Below, piece after piece: positions 7,315 to 16,580 of a stretch of DNA of 45,939 bases. The stretch lies in contig JAFSYI010000064.1 in the NCBI GenBank assembly GCA_017450065.1, positions 1-45,939 of the forward strand. The letters are read 5' to 3'. The position numbers and the translations under genes were made by a program. How positions within the stretch are numbered: the stretch's first letter is position 1; every line of letters begins with the position of its first letter. The notes under the pieces are model-generated. The model worked only from the letters and a program-made list of their open reading frames with translations. It ran no database searches and had not been told where the DNA came from. This DNA is from Lachnospiraceae bacterium. GTDB lineage: Bacteria > Bacillota > Clostridia > Lachnospirales > Lachnospiraceae.

Positions 7315-8358
7315 ATGTACAGGAAATTAGTGGACAGGCTTGCAAAAAACTCGGTCCTTGACAGGGATGGATATCTCACGCTTATAAGAAACCGTGACTC
7401 TGTCAGGGAATATGCGGCCGGGCTTGCGACAGAGATAAAGAGACAGCATTACGGCGACCGCGTTTTCATCCGCGGTCTTATTGAGTTTACCAATAATTGC
7501 AGAAACAACTGCTACTACTGCGGCATAAGATCCGGAAACGGATGTGTTGAAAGATACAGGCTTAGTCCGCAGGATATACTCTGCTGCGCAGATTCAGGCT
7601 ATGAGCTTGGTTTCAGGACTTTTGTGCTTCAGGGCGGCGAAGACGCCGCATATACGGATGATGCACTGGTTGACATAATATCAGAGATCAGGCGGAAGCA
7701 TCCCGACTGCGCCATAACCCTGTCCGTCGGAGAACGATCCCGTGAAAGCTATCGCAGGCTTAAGGAAGCAGGCGCGGACAGATATCTGCTCCGTCATGAA
7801 ACCGTGAATCCCCTGCATTATAAAAAGCTTCATCCCGCGGACATGAGTCACGCGAACAGATTAAAGTGCCTTTATACCCTAAAGGAACTCGGCTACCAGA
7901 CCGGAGCCGGTTTTATGGTAGGATCTCCCGGACAGACGGATGAGGATCTTGCGGATGAGATGCTGTTTTTAAAGGAGCTTGACCCGCAGATGGTCGGGAT
8001 AGGTCCTTTTATCCCGCATAAGGACACACCTTTCTGCGATGAAAAACCGGGAAGTGCCGAACTGACGGTTTTTCTGCTTTCGCTTATCAGGCTTACTCTT
8101 CCAAGGGTCCTGCTTCCTGCCACCACCGCTCTCGGGACCATAGATCCGGCAGGACGCGAAAAGGGGATCCTTGCAGGTGCGAATGTGCTTATGCCCAATC
8201 TGTCTCCTGCTTCAGTAAGAAATAAGTACCTGCTGTATGACAATAAGCTGTGTACCGGCGAAGAAGCCGCGCAATGTATAGAATGCCTGAAATCCCGGAT
8301 AGCCGGGACCGGGTTTAAGATAGTAACCGAAAGGGGCGATTATAATGGTAAAATATGA
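7315..8358 (+). CDS. hydE: [FeFe] hydrogenase H-cluster radical SAM maturase HydE
   Basis: 347-residue radical S-adenosylmethionine enzyme. The [4Fe-4S] motif CRNNCYYC (C62, C66, C69) sits in IEFTNNCRNNCYYCGIRSGN, typical of HydE. HydE helps assemble the di-iron subcluster of [FeFe] hydrogenase; its proposed role is processing the HydG iron-cysteine product on the way to the azadithiolate bridge (known for the family). Further cysteines near the C-terminus (CTGEEAAQCIEC) occupy the place of the accessory cluster seen in some HydE proteins. The ribosome site is weak, but the protein start aligns with the usual N-terminus. It overlaps hydG by 14 bases. Confidence 0.94.
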   Translation: MYRKLVDRLAKNSVLDRDGYLTLIRNRDSVREYAAGLATEIKRQHYGDRVFIRGLIEFTNNCRNNCYYCGIRSGNGCVERYRLSPQDILCCADSGYELGFRTFVLQGGEDAAYTDDALVDIISEIRRKHPDCAITLSVGERSRESYRRLKEAGADRYLLRHETVNPLHYKKLHPADMSHANRLKCLYTLKELGYQTGAGFMVGSPGQTDEDLADEMLFLKELDPQMVGIGPFIPHKDTPFCDEKPGSAELTVFLLSLIRLTLPRVLLPATTALGTIDPAGREKGILAGANVLMPNLSPASVRNKYLLYDNKLCTGEEAAQCIECLKSRIAGTGFKIVTERGDYNGKI

Positions 8359-9766
8359 TGTACATTCCATGAAGGCTGAGGAATTCATTAATGACGAGGA
8401 GATCCGCAGTACTCTCGAATATGCAAACGAACATAAGGATGACATCGCACTGATAGATAAGATAATAAGGAAAGCCCGGGACCGTAAGGGCTTAAGCCAC
8501 CGCGAAGCAAGTGTGCTGCTTGCCTGTGAGGATCCGGACAAGATCAGTGAGATCTACGATCTTGCGGAGCAGATAAAGAAGGATTTCTACGGAAACCGGA
8601 TAGTACTGTTTGCCCCTCTGTATCTTTCAAACTATTGCGTGAACGGCTGTCTCTACTGCCCTTATCATCTTAAGAATAAACATATTCCGAGAAAGAAGCT
8701 TACTCAGGAGGAGGTTGCAAGGGAGGTTATCGCCCTTCAGGATATGGGGCACAAACGGCTCGCCATCGAATCCGGCGAAGACCCTGTCAATAATCCTATC
8801 GAATATATCCTTGACTGTATCAGGACTATCTATTCCATCAGGCATAAGAACGGAGCGATACGCAGGGTAAACGTAAACATTGCCGCTACCACCGTAGAGA
8901 ATTACCGCAAGCTTAAGGATGCCGGTATCGGAACCTATATCCTTTTTCAGGAAACTTATAATAAGAAGAATTATGAGATACTCCATCCTACCGGTCCCAA
9001 GCATGACTATGCATATCACACCGAAGCTATGGACCGTGCCATGGAGGGCGGAATTGATGATGTGGGTGTCGGCGTACTGTTCGGGCTTGACAATTATGCT
9101 TATGAATTCGCTGCCCTGCTTATGCACGCAGAGCATCTTGAGGCTGTTCACGGAGTGGGACCGCATACGATCAGCGTGCCGAGAGTAAAGCCTGCGGATG
9201 ATATAAACCCCGATGATTTCGACAATTCACTGAGCGATGAAATGTTCTGCAGGATAGCCGCCTGTATCCGCATAGCCGTACCATATACCGGAATGATAAT
9301 ATCAACACGCGAGACTCCTAAGGTTCGCGAAAAGATCATCCGTCTGGGTGTAAGCCAGATAAGCGGCGGATCAAGGACATCCGTTGGCGGTTATGCCGAA
9401 GCCGAACGTCCTCACGACACGGAACAGTTCGATGTTTCGGACAACAGAACTCTTGATGAAGTGGTAAACTGGCTTATGCGGGCAGGATACATCCCTTCAT
9501 TCTGTACTGCCTGCTACCGTGAAGGCAGGACCGGCGACCGTTTCATGGAACTGTGCAAATCAGGACAGATCCAGAACTGCTGCCACCCCAACGCTCTTAT
9601 GACACTCAAAGAATTCCTTATCGATTATGCCTCAGAGGATACGGTCAGACTGGGAGAAGCAATGATAGACAGGGAGATAAATAACATCCCGGCTGAAAAA
9701 GTGCGGGAAATAGTACGGGACCGTCTTGTAAAGATAGCTGCCGGAGAAAGAGACTTCAGATTTTAG
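8345..9766 (+). CDS. hydG: [FeFe] hydrogenase H-cluster radical SAM maturase HydG
   Basis: 473-residue tyrosine lyase. The radical SAM motif CVNGCLYC (C98, C102, C105) and the C-terminal auxiliary-cluster motif C-x2-C-x22-C (FCTAC ... NCC, with the final Cys before HPNA) are both intact. HydG cleaves tyrosine to supply the CO and cyanide ligands of the H-cluster and hands on an Fe(CO)2(CN)-cysteine unit (family knowledge). The start is supported by AAAGGGG upstream and by overlap with the end of hydE, implying coupled translation. Full length, no defects. Confidence 0.96.
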   Translation: MVKYDVHSMKAEEFINDEEIRSTLEYANEHKDDIALIDKIIRKARDRKGLSHREASVLLACEDPDKISEIYDLAEQIKKDFYGNRIVLFAPLYLSNYCVNGCLYCPYHLKNKHIPRKKLTQEEVAREVIALQDMGHKRLAIESGEDPVNNPIEYILDCIRTIYSIRHKNGAIRRVNVNIAATTVENYRKLKDAGIGTYILFQETYNKKNYEILHPTGPKHDYAYHTEAMDRAMEGGIDDVGVGVLFGLDNYAYEFAALLMHAEHLEAVHGVGPHTISVPRVKPADDINPDDFDNSLSDEMFCRIAACIRIAVPYTGMIISTRETPKVREKIIRLGVSQISGGSRTSVGGYAEAERPHDTEQFDVSDNRTLDEVVNWLMRAGYIPSFCTACYREGRTGDRFMELCKSGQIQNCCHPNALMTLKEFLIDYASEDTVRLGEAMIDREINNIPAEKVREIVRDRLVKIAAGERDFRF

Positions 9767-9816
9767 CGGCATAAGCAATATGATCCGGACTACAAGAACA
9801 GGAGAACAGAAAGCAC

Positions 9817-11001
9817 ATGAGCCTTAACGATACACCTATGGCCGAACGCACCCATATCGGATTCTTCGGTCTTCGAAACGCAGGAAAAAGCAGTCTTGTA
9901 AACAGGATAACGAATCAGGAAATGTCCCTTGTCAGCGATATTAAGGGCACTACTACCGACCCCGTAAAGAAGAGCATGGAGCTTCTGCCTCTCGGCCCCG
10001 TAACCATTATAGATACACCGGGTTATGACGATACAGGCAGCCTTGGGGAACTGAGGGTCAAGAAGGCCAAAGAGGTTCTTAAAATATGTGATATTGCAAT
10101 ACTTGTCACGGAGCATTCAGAACCGGAACCTGTTGAAAAAGAACTCCTTGCTCTGATAAAGGAGCGTTCTATCCCATATATGATCGTTAAAAACAAATGT
10201 GATACGGATGATCATGGTTTAAGTGATTTCTGTGATATCAGGGTAAGTGCCCTGACAGGTACGGGAATAGATGAGCTCAGGGAACAGATCGCACATATCG
10301 CAAAAGACACTGTCAGACCTGTTCGCTTCGTTGCCGATCTTCTGCATCCTCATGATACCGTTGTTCTTGTTATCCCGATAGATACATCCGCACCCAAAGG
10401 AAGGCTGATACTTCCCCAACAGCAGGCGATCAGGGATATTCTTGATGCCGGTGCTGTAAGCATTGTCACCGGTGTGGACGATCTGCCCGGTACACTCTCT
10501 TCCCTTGATCATAAGCCTGCTCTTGTGATTACGGATTCACAGGCCTTCGGCATCGTAATGAAGATGGTTCCTCAAAGCATACCTCTGACCTCATTTTCTA
10601 TTCTTATGGCACGATACAAGGGATTTCTGAAGGAAGCGCTTAAAGGCGCCGAGACAATAGGAAGGCTTACGGACGGAGCCCATATCCTTATATGTGAAGG
10701 ATGCACACATCACAGACAGTGCGAAGATATAGGAACTGTCAAGCTCCCAAAATGGCTTAAAGAGTACACCGGAAGGGAACTAAACCTGTCATTTACTTCG
10801 GGACACGGATTCCCCGAAGATCTGTCTCCGTACGATCTTATCATACACTGTGGTGCATGCATGCTGAATGACCGTGAGGTAAGCAGCCGTATGTCAGCGG
10901 CACAGGCTGCATCGGTACCATTTACCAACTATGGAACGGCTATTGCTTTCATGAACGGTATACTGTCCCGTTCTGTCGCGCCTGTCCTGCCCTGTCTTTA
11001 G
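9817..11001 (+). CDS. hydF: [FeFe] hydrogenase maturation GTPase HydF
   Basis: 394-residue scaffold GTPase that carries the 2Fe precursor and loads it into apo-hydrogenase. GTPase motifs are complete: GLRNAGKSS (G1), a Thr-rich switch (GTTTDP), DTPG (G3) and NKCD (G4). The C-terminal cluster region shows CEGCTHHRQC and HCGAC, matching the cysteines that hold the [4Fe-4S] cluster in HydF. It follows hydG after a 50-base gap with AGGAGA upstream, and ends the operon convergently with the HAD gene. No HydA catalytic subunit is encoded in the window. Confidence 0.95.
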   Translation: MSLNDTPMAERTHIGFFGLRNAGKSSLVNRITNQEMSLVSDIKGTTTDPVKKSMELLPLGPVTIIDTPGYDDTGSLGELRVKKAKEVLKICDIAILVTEHSEPEPVEKELLALIKERSIPYMIVKNKCDTDDHGLSDFCDIRVSALTGTGIDELREQIAHIAKDTVRPVRFVADLLHPHDTVVLVIPIDTSAPKGRLILPQQQAIRDILDAGAVSIVTGVDDLPGTLSSLDHKPALVITDSQAFGIVMKMVPQSIPLTSFSILMARYKGFLKEALKGAETIGRLTDGAHILICEGCTHHRQCEDIGTVKLPKWLKEYTGRELNLSFTSGHGFPEDLSPYDLIIHCGACMLNDREVSSRMSAAQAASVPFTNYGTAIAFMNGILSRSVAPVLPCL

Positions 11002-11016
11002 TGACCGGCCGGCTGC

Positions 11017-11532
11017 CTATAACGAAAATTCTCTCCTCTTTATCTGTTCCGCCCGCTCCACTATTTTTTCTTCCCAGTCGTCATCCTGCGCATCCAGCTG
11101 GTAGGCATTGAAACCATACTGTCTTCCCAATGTACATATGACCGTTTCATCATCAACATGAAGCGATATCCTGTATCTGCTCGGAACCTTCTGGGGAAGA
11201 GTTTCCTTATTGTCTCTCTGCACCTCTTTAAGATGTCTCGTCCCGTTTACAATACCGTCAAAATGGATTCCGTAAAGGAAAAACAGACTTTTTATATATG
11301 CTTCCGACCTAAAGGACGAAGTATACACCCACACCTCATAGCCCATATCCTGAAGACGGTTTATAAGGCGTGGTGTACCCAGACGGAGCCTCTCCTTAAA
11401 TATCCTGTTAAAAGGGAACTTAAGCGGCGGTTCTGTCTTGTGTGTTTCCGGAAATACAAAGAGAACCTCATCGAGATCAAAGGAAACACGCATTTTATTA
11501 TTTATATTTTCATTTTGTTTCTTTCTTATCAT
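11017..11532 (-). CDS. small HAD-fold hydrolase-like protein
   Basis: 171 residues or, from the second Met (11493), 158. HAD motifs appear intact: FDLDEVLF (D19, D21; nucleophile and acid), VYTSS (70-73; motif II), Lys-rich LKEVQRDNK (motif III region) and LHVDDE (D127, D128; motif IV metal ligands). A small fold of this kind usually acts as a phosphatase on a nucleotide or phosphoprotein, but the substrate is unknown. It shares an arrangement with the C-terminal half of the gene just upstream (x-RLG-x-P-x-L-x-R, GY-VWV-TS, Y-I-x-L), so the two are paralogous. The ORF overlaps the upstream gene by 23 bases. No good ribosome site is seen for either start, suggesting coupled translation. Confidence 0.68.
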   Translation of the reverse strand: MIRKKQNENINNKMRVSFDLDEVLFVFPETHKTEPPLKFPFNRIFKERLRLGTPRLINRLQDMGYEVWVYTSSFRSEAYIKSLFFLYGIHFDGIVNGTRHLKEVQRDNKETLPQKVPSRYRISLHVDDETVICTLGRQYGFNAYQLDAQDDDWEEKIVERAEQIKRREFSL

Positions 11533-12418
11533 TGGCTTCTATCTTCTTTACAGCATCCTCAACGGCTGCTGACCAGTCATGGGCAGGACAGTCGATTGCG
11601 ACCTGATCATATTCACCCGATTGCCCGTCGATCGCTATAACCATATCGTTATAGAGATTAAGGGTTGTTTTATATTTCTTCTTCATTATTTCTTTAATAT
11701 GGTTTTTCTTAGACTCGCTCGTCTTTTGAAGCCTTCCCGAGGCAGTTATTATTCCGTCGGGCTTTATCCTGTGTCTCCCGAGAAGTCCCTCGATGTAATC
11801 AACCGAGCAGTAGTCCGAGGTGAAGACCCATACATCATATCCCCTGGACTGAAAGAACCGGCACAGAGCCGGAAATCCAAGTCTGATATTCTGTTTATAT
11901 CTTATATTCGCTGGAAAATGAAGCTTCTTTTCTATCGGGCAGTCCGCTTCTTTTACAAAAATAAGTTCATTAAGATCGATAGTTACACGTTTGGTATTCC
12001 TGGATTTCTCAATTATATTTACAATATCCTCTTCATGAGTCAGATTAAGTATCTTGATTGGCGCCCTCTTTACCCCAAGTCTTATTGCGGCAGCCCATCT
12101 GTGATGACCGTTTATGATCATGTATCCCTCAGGATGCATTCTTTCCACCATAATACGTTCATCCATCCCCTCCCATGCACTGTAACCGCGGGACATTTCT
12201 TCTTTCATCCTCTTTTCATAATCAGAAATGATGGTATAGCTGGGGCCGATATCAGGAAAGCTGAATTCATCATCGGGATTGGGATGCATGTTGGTGCAGC
12301 GTGTCTTTCTGACAAGCAGACGCCTGGGAAGACTTGATCTGAGCGGAAACCATACTCCCTCATACTTCTTGATTTCATTCGCGATAAATTCACTGAATTC
12401 GGTTTTTACAGCTGCCAT
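11510..12418 (-). CDS. ParB/Srx-like domain fused to degenerate HAD domain
   Basis: 302 residues. The N-terminal half resembles the ParB/sulfiredoxin nucleotide-binding fold: YMIINGHHRWAAAIRLGVKRAP (99-120), with GHHR in place of the ParB GERR box. Members of this fold bind CTP or ATP, and some are kinases or nucleases (family knowledge). The C-terminal half is a HAD-like domain homologous to the next gene, but its key acids have drifted: DLNEL (148-152) instead of DxDxV, and YND (256-258) instead of DD. It may therefore be a regulatory pseudo-enzyme paired with the intact HAD protein. AGGAGG precedes the ATG and an extended -10 lies about 140 bases upstream. Function unknown. Confidence 0.7.
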   Translation of the reverse strand: MAAVKTEFSEFIANEIKKYEGVWFPLRSSLPRRLLVRKTRCTNMHPNPDDEFSFPDIGPSYTIISDYEKRMKEEMSRGYSAWEGMDERIMVERMHPEGYMIINGHHRWAAAIRLGVKRAPIKILNLTHEEDIVNIIEKSRNTKRVTIDLNELIFVKEADCPIEKKLHFPANIRYKQNIRLGFPALCRFFQSRGYDVWVFTSDYCSVDYIEGLLGRHRIKPDGIITASGRLQKTSESKKNHIKEIMKKKYKTTLNLYNDMVIAIDGQSGEYDQVAIDCPAHDWSAAVEDAVKKIEANDKKETK

Positions 12419-12558
12419 ATTGCCTCCTTATTTCTGTCACTGACAGTTTCTTATATATATGTTTTTCAACAGTTCAAGCCTCTTTTCATACACCTGCGGT
12501 TCCACCTCATGGATGTTGATGTTCGCATCACAGTTTTGTGCTGCTAACCCCTGTGTTA

Positions 12559-12567
12559 ATTATACCA
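12559..12567 (-). promoter_or_regulatory. extended -10 upstream of the ParB/HAD pair
   Basis: On the minus strand the bases read TGGTATAAT, a TGn-TATAAT extended -10, with no good -35. It would start the ParB/HAD transcript about 130 bases before the ATG. The rest of the gap 12419-12635 shows no gene and no convincing terminator for the gene on its right. Confidence 0.5.
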
Positions 12568-12635
12568 TATTTGTAAACGTTCGGCATAGCTTCGGAACAT
12601 TTCGTAACCGTTCACACTTCAGAATGTCCGCGGGT

Positions 12636-13688
12636 TTACTGCATTCTTATGAAGTCCTGTACATTCACATAGTCTATCCGCCTGTAATCAACATATACCG
12701 AGCGCGAACCGGCGCTTCCCGTCACTGATGCGGGATTACCCGACGTAGCCAGCTCATATGACAGGCGGATGATCTTTTCAGCCTGTCCTATGGCATCATT
12801 GTAGACCGTACCTTCCATTTTCTTCATCTGCACAAGTTCAAGAGCATCACTTATACCGTCTACTCCCACCACAAGAGGCTGATCTTCTCCTCTGTGTTTA
12901 ACAGCCTCAAGCGCGCCTATTGCCATCTCATCATTATTCGATATGACCATCTCTATCTCCTTGGGATGTTCATCTATAAGTGACGCCATCTTGCTCTCAG
13001 CCTGATCCCTGTTCCAGTTGGCTATCTCATCTCCTATCCTTTCGATCGGGATTCCTGCCTGCTGTATGGCTTCTATGGATATCTGGGTTCGGATGAGCGC
13101 ATCCTGATGCCCTATTTCACCTTCCAGTATAACGAACTGAATAACGCCGTCATCATTTCTGTCCACCTGCCGGAAGCGGTCACTGTCAGATAATGCGTCG
13201 ATCACGATCTCTGCCTGGAGAAGACCCGACTGCTCGGCATTGGCCCCGACGTAAAAAAGCTTATCCCATCTCTCAAGGTCCTCAGCTACGGGCTCCCTGT
13301 TAAAAAAGACAACCGGTATATCGGCACTTCTTGCCTTATCTATTATCACCGTTGCATCGGTCCTGTCCACCAGATTTACACAGACAACATCATAGCCCTT
13401 GTCTATGAAGCCGTTTACCTGATCATTCTGAGCCAGCTGGCTTCCTCCCGCACTCACTATGTCAACCAGCAGAATGTCTCCCGTCTCCTTCTCTATCTCT
13501 CTTGCCCGGGCGTTCATGCTTTCGCAGAGTTCTACTATGAAGGTATCATATACATCATTTACGCTGATGCCTATACGTATATTTCTGTTCTTTACAGGCT
13601 CATTGCCTGCATATCCTCCGTTCCGGCATCCGCATAGGATGCACAGAACCGGCATAATAAGAAAAAAAGCTATCATGTATCGTTTCAT
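12636..13688 (-). CDS. MglB-like galactose/glucose-type binding lipoprotein
   Basis: 350 residues of the type I periplasmic-binding fold. The start MKRYMIAFFLIMPVLCILCGC ends in a lipobox with Cys21 as the anchor. IRIGISVNDVYDTFIVEL, VDIVSAGGSQLAQNDQVNGF, VVCVNLVDRTDA, VVFFNREP, YVGANAEQSG and VISNNDEMAIGALEA follow the order seen in the galactose/glucose-binding protein MglB. No MglA or MglC is adjacent, so it could feed the upstream MmsAB transporter or act as a sensor subunit. It lies beyond a terminator that ends the kinase/sensor genes, with a diverged MITE fragment just upstream, and no clear promoter of its own. Confidence 0.83.
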   Translation of the reverse strand: MKRYMIAFFLIMPVLCILCGCRNGGYAGNEPVKNRNIRIGISVNDVYDTFIVELCESMNARAREIEKETGDILLVDIVSAGGSQLAQNDQVNGFIDKGYDVVCVNLVDRTDATVIIDKARSADIPVVFFNREPVAEDLERWDKLFYVGANAEQSGLLQAEIVIDALSDSDRFRQVDRNDDGVIQFVILEGEIGHQDALIRTQISIEAIQQAGIPIERIGDEIANWNRDQAESKMASLIDEHPKEIEMVISNNDEMAIGALEAVKHRGEDQPLVVGVDGISDALELVQMKKMEGTVYNDAIGQAEKIIRLSYELATSGNPASVTGSAGSRSVYVDYRRIDYVNVQDFIRMQ

Positions 13689-13720
13689 TGCAGTTTCCTG
13701 TTCTACACAGCTTGACGGTT

Positions 13721-13755
13721 CATATTTAAAAATACAGGTGCTGTTCTGAATAGTT
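13721..13755. repeat. partial copy of the MITE-like repeat
   Basis: These 35 bases match 104-138 at 31 positions, including an unbroken run GTGCTGTTCTGAATAGTT shared by both. Only the right arm is present, so this is a remnant of an older insertion. It lies between the MglB-like gene and the terminator on its right. Confidence 0.7.
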
Positions 13756-13757
13756 TC

Positions 13758-13798
13758 AAAAAATCAATCCGGGGATTTCGTGTCATGTCATATCCCGG
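13758..13798 (-). terminator. intrinsic terminator of the sensor operon
   Basis: On the minus strand, directly after the stop of the anchored binding-protein gene, CCGGGAT (13798-13792) pairs with ATCCCCGG (13776-13769), with one bulged base, and is followed by ATTGATTTTTT. It would end transcripts running through yesN, yesM and the sensor gene. Confidence 0.65.
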
Positions 13799-13800
13799 GG

Positions 13801-14778
13801 TCATCGTACGGTCGGGAACAGCAGTCTCTGGTTTGACTCATCATACATATTCTGATGATCCACCACCCCGTAAGCTATCGGATAAGCGGCATACCTGTCC
13901 GATTCTTCCTTATTTCCCCCGCGTTCAGCAAGAAGCCTTTTGAGCCCTATATAACCCATGCTGAACTCATCCTGGTATATTAGCGACTTAATAAGACGGT
14001 TGTCCACGTAATATACACTCTTGCTGCTGTTTGCTATCCCGTATATCTTTATATCCTTGTTCAGGTTGATCGTAGCATCCATAAGCTCCTCCACAGAGCC
14101 TGAATCAAGTGCAATTATAACATCCACCGCTTCTTCGGTAAGCTTTCTCTGAAGGAAGAACTGCGCCTTTTTGTTTATCTCCTGCTCATCGCGTTCCCAG
14201 ATCACAACATCATCGGCATAATGAATATCCGTGTTAAGAAACGCATTAAGTCTTTTCTGAACGCTGTCACGCTGTGTATGATCGCAAATGACCGCTGCCT
14301 TTATCCAGTCCTTTTCATTATCATCTATGGTTCCTGCAAGCGCCAGAGCCATTTCCGCATCATCCGCGCCGGTTACGGGCACTTCGGGGTCTCCCGTTCC
14401 CGACTCAACAAAAGCATACGGAATGCCGGGAGGATTATCCTTAATATACCTGCCTATCGCTTCTGCATCACAGGCCGCTATCAGAAGCGCATCTGCACCG
14501 TTTAAGGCTTCACGTCTTATAAGCGCCGCCTGTTCCTGCGGATCGTCCTCCGAAGACATGGTAATAAGAGTAACCTCCGCATTCATATCCGCTGCTGCGA
14601 TATCTGCTCCCTGCTTAAGATTCTCCCATCTTCTGTTGTCCGAACCATATACGATCAGTGAAACCTGTAATATCGGCTCCGTTTTCCTCATTAGGTTTAC
14701 ATAATATCCAATCTCTATGAGCATCAGGAGAAAAACAACAATAACCACATAAAACATCGGGGTTCTTTTTATTTTCAT
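13801..14778 (-). CDS. membrane-anchored sugar-binding sensor protein
   Basis: 325 residues: one N-terminal membrane span (FYVVIVVFLLMLIEIGYYV), no lipobox and no signal-peptidase site, then a type I periplasmic-binding domain (LKQGADIAAADMNAEVTLI, GADALLIAACDAEAI, DVIIALDSGSVEELMDA, IKIYGIANSS). A binding domain tethered by a single span beside a histidine kinase recalls XylFII of clostridial XylFII-LytS-YesN, where the tethered protein reads extracellular sugar for the kinase (established example). Its start overlaps the kinase stop by four bases, so the two are co-translated. Proposed role: sugar-sensing co-receptor for the kinase. Ligand unknown. Confidence 0.78.
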   Translation of the reverse strand: MKIKRTPMFYVVIVVFLLMLIEIGYYVNLMRKTEPILQVSLIVYGSDNRRWENLKQGADIAAADMNAEVTLITMSSEDDPQEQAALIRREALNGADALLIAACDAEAIGRYIKDNPPGIPYAFVESGTGDPEVPVTGADDAEMALALAGTIDDNEKDWIKAAVICDHTQRDSVQKRLNAFLNTDIHYADDVVIWERDEQEINKKAQFFLQRKLTEEAVDVIIALDSGSVEELMDATINLNKDIKIYGIANSSKSVYYVDNRLIKSLIYQDEFSMGYIGLKRLLAERGGNKEESDRYAAYPIAYGVVDHQNMYDESNQRLLFPTVR

Positions 14779-16580
14779 GACAGTTCTCCCCCCTTCTTGT
14801 AATCCTCATACGTGATCCTTGGAAGATGGATCCTTACTGTCGTGCCCTCATCCAGTTCGCTCTCTATCTCCAGACCGTAGCTTCCTTTAAAATACAGTTG
14901 GATCCTCTGATTTACATTCCACAATCCGATGCCCGATCCTTTACCTCTTGTCTTTGATTTCTCGGTCAGAAGGGTCCTTAGTGTTTCTTCGGGAATACCC
15001 ATGCCGTTATCGGTAACCTCGATATATACATCTCCATCCTTTTCATATCCTTTTACACTTATCTCCGAGTCTTCATCCATGGTACCATAGTATATGGCAT
15101 TCTCGATAAGCGGCTGAACGATGAGCTTGATGGTGCAGCAGCCCTCTATTGCCGGATCTATATCCACGGTTGCCGTAAATTTATTCTTATAACGCACCTT
15201 CTGGATACTGAGATAATTCCGGGCATGTCTGATCTCGTCCCTTATGGGTATGATGTTGTCACCCCTGCTTAAGCTGATACGGAACAGGGATGCAAGAGAC
15301 GTTACCATATCTATGGCGTCTTTGTACCTGCTGCTCTCTATCATCCAGATAACCGAATCAAGCGTATTGTAAAGGAAATGAGGATTTATCTGAGACTGCA
15401 GGGCATCAAGCTCACTTCTGCGCTTATCCCTCTGTTCCTTTACCATATCATCCATAAGCTTCCTCATCTGAACAACCATTGATCTTATTGTCCGTCCGAG
15501 ATGCATGATCTCATGCGTACCGCCTACATAAATATGCTCCTCACTCAGATCGCCCTCCTCAAGCTTTTTAACGCTCTCGTCCAATTGTCTGAGCGGGTCT
15601 GTAACCCTTGATGAAATAAACATATTACCCGACAGGACTATGAAGATCATCCCGGTCAGTATAATGACCATAAATATCCTGGTCTGTGAAAGGCTCAGTG
15701 TCAGATCCCTGATAGGCGTTACACTTACTATTCTCCATCCCGTATATCCTATGGTCTTAACTATAACGGATCTTTCCTCACCGTTATAGTTCTCTATGTG
15801 GCTGCCATCCTCATACCCCAGTGCCGTCCTGTTATTTTCGCTTAAAAGGCCGGAGTAAATGGCTCGCTGCCGGGGGTGATATATTATCTCTCCGTTTCTG
15901 TCCATAAGATACATATATCCCCTGCCGCCCTCATTAGCCTTCATAAACATCTGCTCAATGGCCGAAAAATCCATATCAACGAGAAGTATACCCCTTTGGA
16001 TATTTGCTCCCCTTGTAAGTTCCACACTCCTGCTCAGGGACACGACCCAATAATATCTGTAATTACTGTTTTCAAACATGTTCTGTACATGGGGAGTGGA
16101 AAAATGGATATCCGCTATCTTTTCATCGGCGCTCTTAAACCACTCCTGCTTACTGAAATCAACACCTTCTTTTCTTCCGGAAACAGGAGACGCGCCGATA
16201 AGAGCGCCGTCATTCGTCACACACGCGATACTGACGATATTACTCTTATTTGCCTCATACAGAAGATCCATTTCACTTATGAATGAATCCTTTGCAAGAT
16301 CGGTCCTTTTTACAACGGAATAATAGAACGAATCCGAAACACTCATCATATTCCGGATATATGTGTTAAGATTCCAGGCCACCTGTTCAAGCACCTGCTT
16401 GTCCTTCTCAATGGCATTCTCCCTGAGTCTTGCCGAGAACCTCGAATACATTGCAAATCCCGTCATAAGAACCCCGAGCACAGCGATCAGCGAAAAAGAT
16501 ATTGATATGATAAACTGGATACTTCTGCGCTTATATGTATTTTTTGCTGCCGAAACCAGCCGGTTAAGTCTTTTATTCAT
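14775..16580 (-). CDS. YesM-type sensor histidine kinase
   Basis: 601 residues. Order: first span 22-45; extracellular dCache-like region about 50-295 (EWFKSADEKI, GYMYLMDRNGEIIYHP, GYTGWRIVSV); second span 300-322; HAMP 323-375; His_kinase domain with the phosphorylated histidine in QINPHFLYNTLD (H401); ATPase with N-box PLIENA (E493, N494), G1 DNGMGI and G2 GKGSGIGL. All catalytic motifs are intact. It autophosphorylates and passes phosphate to the response regulator whose stop overlaps its start. Having both its own Cache domain and an adjacent anchored binding protein suggests two inputs. Sugar sensing is inferred from neighbours. Confidence 0.92.
   Translation of the reverse strand: MNKRLNRLVSAAKNTYKRRSIQFIISISFSLIAVLGVLMTGFAMYSRFSARLRENAIEKDKQVLEQVAWNLNTYIRNMMSVSDSFYYSVVKRTDLAKDSFISEMDLLYEANKSNIVSIACVTNDGALIGASPVSGRKEGVDFSKQEWFKSADEKIADIHFSTPHVQNMFENSNYRYYWVVSLSRSVELTRGANIQRGILLVDMDFSAIEQMFMKANEGGRGYMYLMDRNGEIIYHPRQRAIYSGLLSENNRTALGYEDGSHIENYNGEERSVIVKTIGYTGWRIVSVTPIRDLTLSLSQTRIFMVIILTGMIFIVLSGNMFISSRVTDPLRQLDESVKKLEEGDLSEEHIYVGGTHEIMHLGRTIRSMVVQMRKLMDDMVKEQRDKRRSELDALQSQINPHFLYNTLDSVIWMIESSRYKDAIDMVTSLASLFRISLSRGDNIIPIRDEIRHARNYLSIQKVRYKNKFTATVDIDPAIEGCCTIKLIVQPLIENAIYYGTMDEDSEISVKGYEKDGDVYIEVTDNGMGIPEETLRTLLTEKSKTRGKGSGIGLWNVNQRIQLYFKGSYGLEIESELDEGTTVRIHLPRITYEDYKKGGELS

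Noticed and set aside
11579-12337. 252-codon plus-strand open frame
   Set aside because: Antisense to the ParB/HAD fusion, which has a ribosome site and recognisable motifs on the minus strand; the plus frame has none.
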